Positions 32,231 through 44,500 of a stretch of 64,000 nucleotides of DNA are shown here, one piece after another. The DNA comes from Caprimulgus europaeus. Taxonomy: Eukaryota > Chordata > Aves > Caprimulgiformes > Caprimulgidae. A program made the position numbers and the translations under genes. Where the stretch lies: positions 5,582,537 to 5,646,536 of the forward strand of contig OU015525.1 in assembly GCA_907165065.1 (NCBI GenBank). The letters are read 5' to 3'. The notes beneath the pieces are model-generated. The model did not search any database. It saw only the letters and a program-made list of their open reading frames with translations, and had not been told where the DNA came from. Within the stretch, counting starts at the first letter, position 1. Each line of letters begins with the position of its first letter.

Positions 32231-34929
32231 CTATGGCAGCTTAATCTCCATTCACTAGCATGGGACCATAAACACTGAGTGCATGTGGACGTACTCACCT
32301 GCAGATGACTAAATTTAGATGTCTTTATCTTGAGCTGACTCCTTCCCTGAGGTGTTTTTCATTAAACACTTTGGCAAGAAGGCACCAGCTGATGAGAAGT
32401 CATCTTTAGCAGTGGTCTCCATGCCCAGATGTATGGGACTCTCTTCTCTGGTGGGAAACATTGGAGAATATGTAGAATTGTTAATATTTCAAGGGACTGG
32501 ATGCAAGAATCTGCTAATATTTTTTGTCTCCAATTTCTGTGAAACTGATTATTATGGAAACTCACCATGACAAAATGCTGGGCAATATGCAGAACCTCAT
32601 AGCTTGCCTTTTTGCTCTAAGGGTAGAGGTGAAGAACTGAAAGTTGTTTGCTTTGCTTTGTTTACCTTTAGCAAATTAACTGAAGGCTTTTTCAGGGCTG
32701 TTTTACAATACATTGAGTCTAATTCATAAAGAATCTGAAACAATTGGATTCCCTGAACATGGAGTGATTAATAATGAAAAAAACCAAAAGATGAAGTGGT
32801 TGTTACTCCTCTGATCCTGCTTAATTAGTTTGTGATGTAATGAGTGTGTGCAATGTATGGATCATCTCTTAGTCTATATGTATCTCTGAAGAATGAAGCT
32901 TTACTCTCAATATTTCCAGGCATTGCCTGATACAAAAGCTGTTAATAACTACAATTAATATTAAGTATGTAAGTATTACATTTCAGGAAGAATATTTATT
33001 AAAATGAAGCATTAAAGTTAGGTAACTCAGTGGATCAAAGCCCTAATGATATTCACATTGGAGATTTGCCATTGCAAAAAATTATTTTGAAAAGAGGTAC
33101 AATCTGAGTGAAAAATGAGCTTTTCAAGAAGTAAAAAAAAATAGGAGGAGATGTGTCATAACATGATATAGGAGAAATATGTAAGGAAGTGATATATGTG
33201 GGAAACTAAAATTTTTATCATCAAGAAATATATATTTATTGACAATATTTCTTAGTAGTGAGAAAAAATATATGTCAAAACCCAATGGTCTATAGGAATT
33301 ATTAGAGGAGGTGAAATAGCTGAGCCTGCAGGAATATAGTTCCCATTCAGCTCTATCTCATTGCATTTTTATGTCAACATAAATCCACTGATTCAGTGAA
33401 ATTCAGCCCACACCTTGATTTTTGGGTCTAACTGAAGCTGTGCAAGCAGAAGCCCATACATTTTAGAGTTCTTGTTTTATTTACTGCTGATAGAGCATTA
33501 TTCCAGTGTGGTACAGAGGATGACATGGTTGTTCCTTAAAATATTAATTTTTTAAAAACTAAATTTTTTTCCCTGGCTTCCTGTATGTTTAGCAGCTCAC
33601 TCTCAAACTTAACTTTGCTTTCATAATTTAACTAGAATTTTAGTATTCCTTTTCTTTAATTTTCTTTCTTTAAATGTAGAAGAATCACATACAAAAATGT
33701 GATGACCCACTTGTATAAAAATCTGTCATAACTGGTTTCATCAGGTTTGGGATTTAAGAGAAAACATTTCAAATGAAAAAACATCTCAAACACTGGCCTC
33801 ACATGTACACAAACACATCGAATACTGAATTATCTCTTTTTTTTCAGATATTTACTTTTCTCTCTTTCTGCTAGAAGGAAAAGTTATGAGAATAGGTAAA
33901 ATGTAAAAGATATATCTACCTTTTTGCAGGATTAGACATGTGTGTGATTGAGTAGTTGAGGTTGACAAAAAGAATGGAGGCACAATACCAGAAACCATTA
34001 ATTTGTCGTGGGTTTGTGTTGCACTCAGCTTCAGCAGCCTGTTTCTTAATGATTACATGTACTTGCTAACATTTGAAAGCTGTAAGAGAGACTGCACTGT
34101 TTACACTGGAATTAAAATCAGCCTAAAAATTAGATTGGCATTGTTTTAGCAAACTTTGGAAAAATAACTGTAATTGCTAAACAGAGAAAATTGGCTTCCT
34201 TTACTACTTTCTCTCCAATTTAGAATTTATTTAGAATTTCAGTTTATTTGAAAATTATGTTTTGGGAGAAGCTTAATGTTCAACAACCCAATACTTTGAT
34301 TACATAGTATTAAATTTTGCTTAATTGTGAAACAACATGTAGAACTTTTTGACATATCAACAAAACATTACCAGCAGCTTTCTTTTGAAATCTAAAATTC
34401 TACAGGAAAAAGCAGGTGCTGAGACATTTCAGAATGCTCAGTTATTTTACAAAACTCCCCAGAAATACAATGGAGTGTTTTAGTGGATAAATTAGAAACA
34501 ATTTAGCTGTTATTATTTAACTAAGAAATAATCCTGTAAGAAACTGAACAGCAAATTATTTTTATGTCTGTGTACGTGCCTCAATATTTTCAGAAAAAAT
34601 AACAGAATTCTATCTTTAAATTTGACTTAAAATAGCCCAAAAGTATCTTACAGCTTTCCAGAAAGTAGGGACTTGCCTACACAGAAAACCCAACAGCATC
34701 ACCTCTGCCCTGCAGCACCTGAGCATTCAGTCAGGTAGAACTAACACATGTCCTTGATTGAAACACTAAGCTTGGTCTTCGAGGGTTTCTTTTGTCCAGC
34801 TCTCGAGTAGAGAATTAATTACCGAAACAAACACTTGCTTTTTCATTGCAGTTCCAGCTTACATAATTCGTTTGTATGGCAGAGGAGGTAGCTGAGTTTC
34901 AAACCTGTGGAATAAAACAGAAAGCCCTG
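32231..34929. other. Unique AT-rich non-coding sequence
   Basis: 2.7 kb with no recognised repeat or gene. Composition is strongly AT-rich (33150-33300 and 34200-34620), and CpG is nearly absent. Short frames near 32352-32570 appear on both strands and match nothing known. Confidence 0.65.
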
Positions 34930-35599
34930 CCTGACAGTAAAGGACCTGGGGGTGTTGGTTGTCAGCCAGCTGGATATGAGCCAGCAGTGTGTCTGGGTGG
35001 CCAAGAAGGCCAATGGCATCCTGGCTTGTGTCAGAAATAGTGTGGTCAGCAGGACCAGGGAAGAGATCGTCCCCCTGTACTGAGCACTGGTGAGGCCACA
35101 CCTTGAGTACTATGTTGAGTTTTGGGCCCCTCACTCCAAGAAGGACATGGAGGTGCTGGAGTGTGTCCAGAGAAGGGCAACAGAGCTGGGAAGGGTCTGG
35201 AGCACAAGTGTGATGAGTTCCTGGCTAAGGGAACTGGGGTTGTTGAGCCTGGAGAAAAGGAGGCTGAGGGGAGACCTTCTGGCTCTGTCCAACTCCCTGA
35301 AATGAGGGTGGAGAGAGGTGTTACCCTCTTCTCCCAGGTAACAAGCAATAGGACAAGAGGTAATGGCCTCAAGCTGCACCAGGGGAGGTTTAGATTGGAT
35401 GTGAGGAAGAATTTCTTTGCTGAAAGGGTTCTCAGGCATTGGAAGGGGTTGCCCAGGGCAGTGATGGAGTCCCCATCCCTGGAGGTACTTAAAACATGTT
35501 TAGATGTGGTGCTTAGGGACATGGTTTAGAGGTGGACTTGGTAGTGTTAGGTTTACGGTTGAACTTGATGATCTTAAAGGTCTTTTCCAACCAAAATAA
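34930..35599 (+). mobile_element. CR1 LINE (J-like), sense, about 670 bp
   Basis: Sense-strand C-terminal ORF2 and 3' UTR. The order is ggacctgggggtgttggttg, ccagcagtgtgtctgggtgg, a stop within the 'LLPLY' area (ccctgtactgagcactgg), then [18 protein letters not shown] in the frame at 35090, V-Q-R-R-A-T-E-L-G, and gatcttaaaggtcttttcca near the end. The tail 8-mers are weak (aaaataaaatctttgaag). Frameshifts split the ORF2 remnant between frames 35090-35305 and 35122-35529. Antisense frames over it are shadows. The only J-like copy in sense orientation in the window. Confidence 0.94.
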
Positions 35600-36470
35600 A
35601 ATCTTTGAAGAGTACTGGAGCTACCTCCTAATTACGTTTTGGTAGACTTGTGGTTTGAGCACTGTGAAGGGCAGCATGCTCATCTATATAATATGGCAAG
35701 TCAGAGTTGACTTTGTCCAGGTCACTTGTATATGAGATTAATACTGTATTTGATTAAAAATGTTCCAGAGTTACACTTGGTCCTAACTTGAGCTTCAAGA
35801 AATGGAGCAGTAAGTTTCCCTTTAATCCCTCTTTCCCACTGTCAACTGGGTGCCACAGAAACCAGAATGAAACTGGTCCTTTAAGGCAGTATCAACCTTG
35901 AGTCCAAACTCTCTCATTTTCACAGGCTTATTTATAACTGAGAGGCTCCAGAAGGACAGAGCGATGCTGGATAACTGTAGCTACGCATCAGTGGTGTTTC
36001 TGAGAGAACTTTGCTTGCATTGCTTAAAAATATGAAATAAAATACATCACAAAACTTAACACTGCAGTGAGCAGTGTCAGGTTCTGCTCCTTCTGCTCTT
36101 TGGCAGTAGTTGCCTCAGCTACAGAGTGCTGGAGCACAGCAAGGTCTGTCTCTCCCTGTGTTATATCTCATCGATGCATCCTTGTCTTCTGTCCTCACAC
36201 CTCTTTCCTATAAATAGCAGATTTCTCCCAAGAAACGTGCCTGTCAAGGAATGAGGGAAAAGGTGTTGGAAACAACAGAGGACAGGAGGGCTGAGTGAAG
36301 ATGGGGAAAGGAAAAAAGATCACTTGGGAAAGATGGAGAACATGGGGATTTAAGAGTTGTTTTCACAACTTGATGGTGTGTTCCGTGGCTTTCAGAAATA
36401 GATTTGCTTCTTAAATAGTTCTGTGATTCGAAGCATGCTGTTAAAGTTTAAATTCTCCTTGATGGTAACA
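35600..36470. other. Unique non-coding sequence
   Basis: Mixed composition, no gene or repeat recognised. The stretch ends at the abrupt left border of the CR1 fragment at 36471. Confidence 0.65.
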
Positions 36471-36835
36471 TCAGGTACTGGAAGGCCACTATAAGGTCTC
36501 CCCAGAGCCTTCTCTTCTCCAGGCTGAACAGCCCCAGCTCTCTCAGCCTGTCCTCATAGCAGAGCTGCTCCAGCCCTCGAATCATCCTCGCGGTCTCCTC
36601 TGGACTCACTCCAGTAGGTCCATGTCTTTCTTGCACTGGAGGCAGCACTGCAGGTGGGGTCTCAGGAGAGGGGAGCAGAGGGGCAGAATCCCCTCCCTGG
36701 CCCTGCTGCCCACGCTGCTCTGGGTGCAGCCCAGGACACGGTTATTGGCCTCTGGGCTGTGAGCGCACATTGCCGGCTCATGTTGAGCTTCTCGTCCACC
36801 AGTAGCCCCTTCTCCTCAGGACTGATTTCAATCCA
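36471..36835 (-). mobile_element. Internal CR1 fragment, antisense, lacking its 3' end
   Basis: Begins abruptly at tcaggtactggaaggccact, which is internal to a CR1 (compare 10828 in the copy at 10511). It runs through ccccagagccttctcttctc, tctcagcctgtcctcatagc, ctctgggtgcagcccaggac and ends near tttcaatcc. The 3' UTR and tail repeat are missing, which 5' truncation cannot explain, so a deletion or rearrangement removed them. Bases 36673-36768 are identical to 11045-11140. Confidence 0.93.
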
Positions 36836-38578
36836 GATGCAGATTTTTTTCTCTTCCTCTAATAAGTATTTCTTGCAAAGCTGAGAGTGTTGACTTGCAG
36901 TCCTACCTAGATTTGAGCATCTTGCAGGAGTAACATCCATTTAATTCCCCGTGTGTATGCACCAGCAAAAAGGCATTTAGAATCAGTGAGTGGAGCTTAG
37001 TGACTCTCTGACAATGTTAGGGATAGGTGCTTGAGTGTGGTTTCTTTTTTGCTTTTTAAATTACTTTTGAAATTAATTTGTCAAGTATTTTAAGAATTTA
37101 TTTGGTTTTCCTGAGCTAAAGAATGGCTAGTTATTTAAAACTGAGACCAACCTATTAAACTGTGTTAATACATGTGTGTGGGTGTGTGTACTGTACAGCC
37201 AATAAGATGCAGCTTCATTCAGTATTGCTTTCTCTTTCTCTTCTTGTGTATTTGAAGCTTTGAAATCCTTTCTGTTTCACAAGCAGAGAGCAAATAGCAG
37301 AATCTCACATTTCTTTAACAGAAAAAAAAAGGAGGTTGTGAGCTGTTGTCTTTGCAAAGAGCCCTGACTGTGCAGCTTGTGTAAACCTATTTCCTAGCTG
37401 AAAATGGAATTTTCCTAAAAATTTGCTTCTAATGAAATAAAATAACTAATTATTTTCCACATTTATCTTGGCACAACCAGGACCAGTTTTAAAGTTGCAA
37501 AAAACTGTTAGGAAAGACTTCAATTTAATTTTTTTTTAAATTTTATTTCTATTCTGGGAGGAGGCTCCATCTCATCTGGAGGTGCTGGAGTGCCCAGCTC
37601 ACACGGAGAAGGTACAAGCTCCTGGCAGATGACTGCTGGTGCGATGCCAGCTCCCCTCCGAGCCCCGAGCCCGAGCTCTCCCTGCAGCCTCATGATTCCA
37701 GTGCATGAGGCAGCCTGGTCCAGCAGCCTGTTAGAAGGATTGCTTCCAGCCATGATGCTGACCCCCATGATTGCCCCTTAATTGTCTTTGTCAGGCTATG
37801 TAATATTTCAGATGACTGTTGAAATTAAAACTATTATTATTTTTTAGCTGATACTTTGCATTAGTGGGAAGAACCTGACCTCAACCACTGCACATATTTA
37901 TTTTCTACATGTTCTCTTGCACCAGATATACCCGAAAGCATGGTCTGTCTTGCATCCATTTGACATCACCAGGTAGGATAACACACAGCAAGCCATAAGA
38001 GAAAGGATAGTGATAAAAATCCCTCCAGTGCCGTGTGCCCGGGTGCAAATTCCTACTGCGTTGTGCAGGCAAAAAATGAAGAGATGCCTTTTCTACAACA
38101 GCTTCTACTGTTGATTTCAAACTTTGTCAGATAGTTACTTTTTTTTTTTCCAAGTAATCAGTTTCAAATCTTGATGGTTTGAAAGAAAATGTGGGTTTCA
38201 GAATGTTCTTGTTTTTCCTTCTGCACGTCGCCTACTTGCAGCATAGTAAATTGGAACCTGTGTTTGTCATTAAGATCTCTTGCTTTTCCTACAGTTTCAC
38301 AAAGCTAAATAAGAGAACAGTTTTAATAAGCTGAATGCATTATTTTACATTATGAGTAGGGCTTTGTGTGGGTTTTTTTCCAGATAAGTATGAAAAAAGG
38401 GTTCTGGGCTCAGAGCACTCAAGACAAGAAGATAGGGTGAGAGAACCCAAAGAGAGCAGAGTTCAGAGCTGCTCTTTCATTAGGTGACACAGTATTATTT
38501 TATCTGTCTCTGCTTGGTTTTTGCTGGTAGCCATTTGCTGTTGTGCACAGTTTCGAGAGCTGCCTCATGTACCAGGTT

Positions 38579-38600
38579 AAATAAATAAATAAATAAAAAT
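38579..38600. repeat. AAAT microsatellite
   Basis: About five tandem copies of AAAT ending in a short A run. A simple repeat. Confidence 0.88.
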
Positions 38601-39015
38601 CATTATGTCCTAGATTTTAAATGTTACATCCTTTGTAAATTGAAACGGTCTTGTTTGCACCAGGACATAAAGAGTTTGCACAGCATGTGGGTGTCAGGTA
38701 TCTGTTGGGTGAGAAGCCAAAAAGCACTTTGCTTACAATGAAATGTTGCATTTTCAAACTGTGTCTTCCCACCACTGGAAAAAAAAAATAAATCTCTCTG
38801 CTTGGTCACTCAGAGCTTTTGTAATGGTACAAAAGGCCAAACTCAGACAGTGCTTCTGCTTTGGGATAGAAGAGGAGCTCCTGTCTGGATGCTCTTGCTG
38901 ACGCTGAGCTTCGATCCTGCTCTGGGAGACAGAGGTGAATCATCCCGTGGTGCAGACCTGCTGTGGCCAGCCTGCTCGTGGGTAACAAGATTAAAGCTAG
39001 CTTTGCTGTACAGAA

Positions 39016-39032
39016 ATATATATATATATATA
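39016..39032. repeat. AT dinucleotide microsatellite
   Basis: Eight alternating AT units immediately before the LTR at 39043. A target in AT-rich sequence may explain why no target duplication is clear for that LTR. Confidence 0.85.
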
Positions 39033-39042
39033 AATACTTGTG

Positions 39043-39673
39043 TGTCCTGGTTTTGCTAGGACAGAGTTAATTTCCATCATAGTAGCTAGAATAACGCTGT
39101 GTTTTGGTTTCAGTATGGGATTTGTTTTAAGGAGAACATGGATAACATACTAGTATTTTTAATTATTACTTGAAGATGACGGCTATTTCCAACCTCCCCA
39201 TGTTTTGTTAGTCTGTGAGTGCAAAGGACTGGGTGGGGGAAAAGCGGAGTAATTAGCAAAACTCAAATTGGCATTTTGGATATGCCAGTGGGATATTCCA
39301 TATCATATAATGTCATGTTCAGTATATTACTGAGAGTTGACGGGAAAGCTGGGGAATTATCTTGGGGATCACTTGGTCTCACTCTTCTGTGATTGCAGTT
39401 TCGGGATTCTCTCTGCTCCAGGATTGCTGGCTGGGGACAGGCTGGGCATCACTCAGCAAGTGGTGAGCAATTGCACTGTGCATCACTCATATGAATATTC
39501 CATTATTACTCTTATTATTATTTTAATTATTTTATTTCAATAATTAAATTGTTTTTATCTCAACCCATGAGTTTTACCACTTTTAGCTTTCTGATTCTCT
39601 CCCGTGTCTCATTGGGGAGGGTGAGTGAGCGACTGTTTGGTGTTTAGCTGCGAGCCAGGCTAAACTCACCATA
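39043..39673 (+). mobile_element. LTR, ERVL-like, about 630 bp, sense
   Basis: Starts TGTCCTGGTTTTGCTAGGAC, the same start as the complement of the LTR at 16548-17147. It carries the GGATATTCCATATCATATAA block (39291), the GGTGAGCAATTGCACTGTGC block (39462), ATTAAA (39543-39548) just before TTTTTATCTCAACCCATGAG, and ends near CTAAACTCACCATA (39673). The right end directly abuts the next CR1. The flanking 5-mers (ttgtg on the left, atata on the right) do not match, so no target duplication is demonstrable. No internal viral sequence. Confidence 0.88.
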
Positions 39674-39677
39674 ATAT

Positions 39678-40157
39678 ATCACAGAATCACAGAATTTTAG
39701 TGGTTGGAAAAGACCTTTAAGATCATCAAGTCCAGCCAATGAACCAATTCCACCTCTAAACCATGTCCCTAAGCTCCTCGTCTACCTGTCTTCTAGATTC
39801 CACCAGGGAAGGTGACTCCACCACTTTCCTGGGCAGCCTGTTCCAATGTTTGACAACCCAATAGTTGAAGTTTTCCCAGTATCCAACCTAAGCCTCCCCT
39901 GGTGCAACTTGAGACCATTTCCTCTTGTTCTATCGCTTGTTACCTGGGAGAAGAGACCAATCCCCACCTCTCTCCACCCTCCTTTCAGGGAGTTGGACAG
40001 AGCCAGAAGGTCTCCTCTCAGCCTCCTTTTCTCCAGGCTCAACAACCCCAGTTCCCTCAGCCGGGAACTCATCACACTTGTGCTCCAGACCCTTCCCCAG
40101 CTCCATTGCCCTTCTCTGGACACACTCCAGCACCTCAACATCTTTCCTGTAGTGAGA
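39678..40157 (-). mobile_element. CR1 LINE (J-like), antisense, about 480 bp
   Basis: Starts with atcacagaatcacagaattt, then gttggaaaagacctttaaga, ccacctctaaaccatgtccc and the antisense ORF2 C-terminal stretch, ending near tgtagtgag at 40157 where a CT/C microsatellite begins. On the minus strand V-Q-R-R-A-M-E-L-G is readable near 40120. An internal rearranged part (39846-39880) departs from the usual order. It is 5'-truncated. Confidence 0.94.
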
Positions 40158-40204
40158 TCTCTCTCTCTCTCCCCCCCCCCTCTCTCTCTGTGTGTCTATA
40201 TATT
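40158..40204. repeat. Compound CT / poly-C / CT / TG microsatellite
   Basis: A block of CT units, then ten C residues, CT units again, then TGTGTG and TATATA. It sits exactly at the 5' junction of the CR1 to its left. Confidence 0.92.
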
Positions 40205-41455
40205 GTACTCCTGTCGCTTCTGGGATAGTGGGATTGATCCTAAGTCTGAAATAAGGCAGTGGAGCCTGGTGTTAACCATGTGGTTTCACAAGAGCTCGAC
40301 TAAGCAGCTTACTCTGCTGGCTGGAGGAGCAGGTGTTTTTCCATGGGAGTTGAGCTCCCTGCCTCTGCGGGAGCTCTTTTTGCTTATTCAAATCCTATAA
40401 ATATATTCTGAAGAGAGACAGTTTAATGACCTGAACATGCATCTTGTATCCTACCTAGCAAAAATGAGATCTGAAGATGTAAAATTGTATATTTTTGGTG
40501 TTTTACTCTTGAATAGCATTTCTGTCTTCAAAATAGGCTTGAGAGTCTGCATAGCTAATGCTCACAATATCTGGGATGCAGCTGCTCTGTAAAGTGCTGC
40601 TGGGAAAATACTAGCCCAAAAATAAAAAATAAATAAAAATATATGGAGTTGGCACCAACTTTAGGACTCAAGAACTGTCCTTTTATTCCTCTATTCTCCA
40701 CAAGGAAGAGAAGGAAAAACGATTGACTTTCATGCGATAGGCTGGATATTTTTGGTCCATATGAACTGTGGTTCCTTCCAGAGCTATGTGATTACCAGAA
40801 CAGTAATGAAAGATGGAAGTTTTGTTTAACTCTCAGCAGGTGGATGTACAGTGCCCTCCCCAAAAGTAAATCACCTTGAAATCAGAGTTAGGCAAGCACA
40901 GTCAGCACACTGCTGTCATGGGCTGTACTCTCAGAAATGGGAAACAAGATGATAGCTCTCCTTCCTTCAAAGCTGAGGCTCAAACTCCAAATGTTTCAAG
41001 GACTTTGTGTGAATTTGTGAATCTTTTATGTGCAAGGTAGTTAAGGATGCTTGACACTTCCTAAAGACACACTGCTATGCCTTCAATATTCAGCCCCTAA
41101 GCTAGGAAGAAGTTGTAACAGAAATATGACAAAACTCAGGTTCTTGTCTAAAAAATTAAAGTGGACAACATGGGGAACGAGGGTGGAACAGACTGAATTT
41201 ATAATGTGGATTGCTAATGTTTGCTTGATCCTAATGCAGGCTGCCAGTTTAAATTTGGAAGACTAGGTACAACATTTGAGAGTCCTGTTTCTTACTGTCT
41301 GGAGATACAGGAACACCTGATGCTATTGTTGAGGCTGGTCTGAGCATGATTTTAGTGAAAAGGATTCTTCTCCAAACTTATGGAATCACAGAGGAATTCC
41401 CCATAAGTCATTGTCTAAAGCTGCAGTGCAAGAAAAGATGGAATAAGACTCTCTT
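40205..41455. other. Unique non-coding sequence
   Basis: No gene or repeat recognised. A-rich simple sequence with AAAT units near 40620-40640. Frames under 75 codons have no known domain. Confidence 0.65.
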
Positions 41456-41532
41456 AATCATAGAATGGTTTGGGTTGGAAGGGACCTTAGTTCCAACACC
41501 CCCTGCCATAAGCAGAGACACCTTCCACTAGA
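41456..41532 (-). mobile_element. Very short CR1 3' end, antisense
   Basis: aatcatagaatggtttgggt, then tggaagggacctta and ccataagcagagacaccttc make up only the 77-bp terminus of a CR1 like those at 10511 and 45695. A small deletion removes the usual 'aagatcatcca' block. The element stopped at ccactaga. Confidence 0.92.
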
Positions 41533-44500
41533 AGATGTCTGTTCCTCTGTTTTATTCTTCTGCTCCTCTTAAAACAGTGAACTCTTTTCACACTGATATC
41601 TTTCAGAACTTGAAGAAATTATTTTTGTGTGTGGAGTGTGAATCAAGGGTTCCCCTTGTAGCTGTTGTGTGGTGTATCTACCTCAGCTATCAGCTGCAGG
41701 CTGGAGTGAAGAAAAGAGTGATGTTTGTAGTGTGCTCACTGCTAATGAGAAAAAAAATAATCAAAGAAGGATCAAAGAATCCAACAAGGAAGAAAATCAT
41801 TACTAAGTTCTGTGTCTGTTCCATAAAGATTGTTCTAAGCTATATGGAAGGTCTAGCACAATGAGCTTTGAAATCTCTGCTATGTATTAAATATTGAGTA
41901 TATGAGTTAGATCTGAGAGTATTAATTTCATTTTAAACTCTACTTCTAATCTGTTATATCCCTTTATGCCAAGCCACATTTTGTAGATCATAGTGGGATG
42001 ATGTGGCTACCATCATCATTCTGCTTTAGACAGCAGGAGTACCTTTTATGGGCTCACAGCTCGCTACCATTTATGTCTCTAAAATTTCCTTGCTGATTTT
42101 GGTCCTTGTGATAGCAGGGAAGTATTCTGCATCTTACCTAAAACTAATACTCAAAACCACTATATCTTGTTTTCTTTATTTAACTTTCTTAATTCTGTCT
42201 CTTTGCTGTTCAAATCTTTCTTGATTTTCAGGAAAGTATGTGTGTCCTCCCAAGGGAGGCAAGAAAAATTCCTCCTGCTGATGGTGCAGAGAGGTTTCTG
42301 CAAATTGTGCTCTGGAGAGCCTGTTCCTCTCCCTGGACGTACAGGGAGACTCAACTCCTAGCATGGATCCTCAGATGCAAAATCTTTCACATATAATGAT
42401 TTTACTTGCAGATTCGTTTTATCTAACAAACTCACTCTGACATGGATTTTATTCAGTCATTAAAACATAAAAGAGCAAAAAGTCTGAAAGCCAAACAACC
42501 AGCCTTCTGAGATAAGTTAACTGTGCTTGTTTTACAGCAGAAGCCAGTTCCTGAGTGTTGAAATTTGCTTGCCTAAGGTCAAAGTGAATTGACAACGAAT
42601 CTCAAACCAGGACCTAGAAACACGGTTTCAAGGCTCTAATTACAAGCTGGAAAGGGAGTAGTTGTCTTAAGCTATTTTATTGCATTGCATCTTTGACCTG
42701 AACATAGTCAAGAAAAATCAATATTTTCCATAGACTTCTGGAGTTGGCTTTGTGGGTGGATGAGGACAGTCTGATTTATTTAATGAAGCTGGTGGCATGA
42801 AGTAAATGCTGTCATGGAGTTCGTCACCACATATTGGAGGGAAAGCAATGATTACTGTAGAGGCTGCTATTTGCACATTTATTGGTCTTTTGGTGGAGCT
42901 GTAGCTACCAGTCTTTTTGTGATACTAGATTATTTTATCAGTGACACATCATGTGTTTTCTCCTCAATCCATTTATATTCCCTTTCCGCATGGCCAAGCA
43001 GTCTCAGTTTTCTGGCAGAAGGTGGCATTTTCTTTCTGAATTGGAGCATTCACCCTCTATCATTTCCATGCTAAAAATGTCTAATAATTAAGAACTGATG
43101 TAAGTTTGGTTATAAAGAGCCAGTGGGGTCTAACTGCAAGTTTTAAGGTTGTTACTTTATGTGCTGTGTCTTTCTAACATAAAAATGGGAGAATCTCAAT
43201 CTACTGTTCAGTGAAGCAAACACTTTCCAGACACTCAGAGGATCCCAATAAGTCACAAAAGGCTGAATAAGAGAATCTCTATCTTTGTTCTTGACAGCAA
43301 TAAAAGCCAACTTATGATGTGTTTTGGCTCATGAATTTCACCACCAGTGGAATTAAGAAAGCCTTTTACAGTGTCACCAGAATGCTGATTGCCAATTGCA
43401 AATTACAAGGCTTTTTAGATCTGCTTACTGCGCGCTTCGGAGTCGCTTACAGAGAGATTGACTTGGTGGTGTATCTTAATATTGTTAAACTGCTGCGTGT
43501 ACGATGTAACCAACCCCTCACCTGGTTGGATCAAAATGAATCCAGCAAACTTGTTAAAGTCCTTAAAGTGTCATAATTTATGAAGTTTAAAAATGATTTT
43601 TAAAATAGTGCCTAATTGAGGTACATATTGCCATTTCTGTTTCTTCATGCTCCACAAAGCCAATTAATTCTCTCAGCAAACCAGAATGTGTGACAAGGAG
43701 GAATTGAGCACAGCCCAAGGGTACTCATATCTTTGAAGGTTTATTTTTGGATGGGACACAGGCAAGAAACTCGAGCCTGTGGAATTTAGAATTGTCTAAG
43801 TAGTTGGAAAGGTACTGAATGCCATCGATGTCTGCAATCAGGGAGATGTGTGAGATGGAGACAGTGCCTCAAATGGGAGTCTGAGAGGTTGGGTGGGCAT
43901 TATCCTTGGTGCTGGTGGAGATCATTTTGATGTTGTGAATTGACTGCCCTTGCAGATGTTAGTAAGATCATATATTCTAGCCAGATCAGGTTTTTTACCT
44001 TGAGTAGGCAAGCACGGGGTTTTATATGTGTCACATCTCTTTCAAGAGGGTTTGGAAAGATGCAAACCTTTTCTTGGAGGGTTTCCAGCTGCCAGTGCAC
44101 CACTAGAGGGAAAATGAAGTTGGTCTAGGGAGGTCCTTATCCAGATGGTGGGAGGAGTTTTGTGGCCCAGATCAGAGTGATGCAAAAGGTTGTAAAATCA
44201 GCAAGAACTTGCTGCCTTAGAGACAATTTTTTTAAAGTTTATTTTTAATATTCATAGCTTCCAGATAACTTGGGTCAGTCCTTCTACCTCAGAGCAGAAG
44301 ACAAAATATTTGAGTAGTGGCTCATTAGTGACACATGTCATCTTAATCCTTTTCCTCCTTTGAGATTTCACTTTTAAAAAACGAAAGTCCCATAAAATAT
44401 TACTCTTGCACTCAGTTAATTAGCAGAATTCAACAATGACATTCCAATAAATATTTGCTTTCAGTTCCTCTGTGTCTCCTACATGTAGATGTTTGCATCT

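Larger units (their letters stand above)
36836..39042. other. Unique non-coding sequence with small simple repeats
   Basis: No gene is recognised. A more GC-rich patch with CpGs lies at about 37560-37780 (open on both strands for 60-80 codons, no known domain). An AAAT microsatellite lies at 38579-38600 and an AT run at 39016-39032, just left of the next LTR. Confidence 0.6.

Noticed and set aside
39846..40400. 184-codon plus-strand frame, the longest in the window
   Set aside because: It is antisense to a CR1 ORF2 remnant and then passes through a CT/C microsatellite into unique DNA.
42231..42360. Good splice acceptor (ttcttgattttcag) followed by an open stretch to a stop
   Set aside because: Could be a terminal exon, but no donor-bearing partner exon, no poly-A signal nearby and no known protein. 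One acceptor-like site is expected often by chance.
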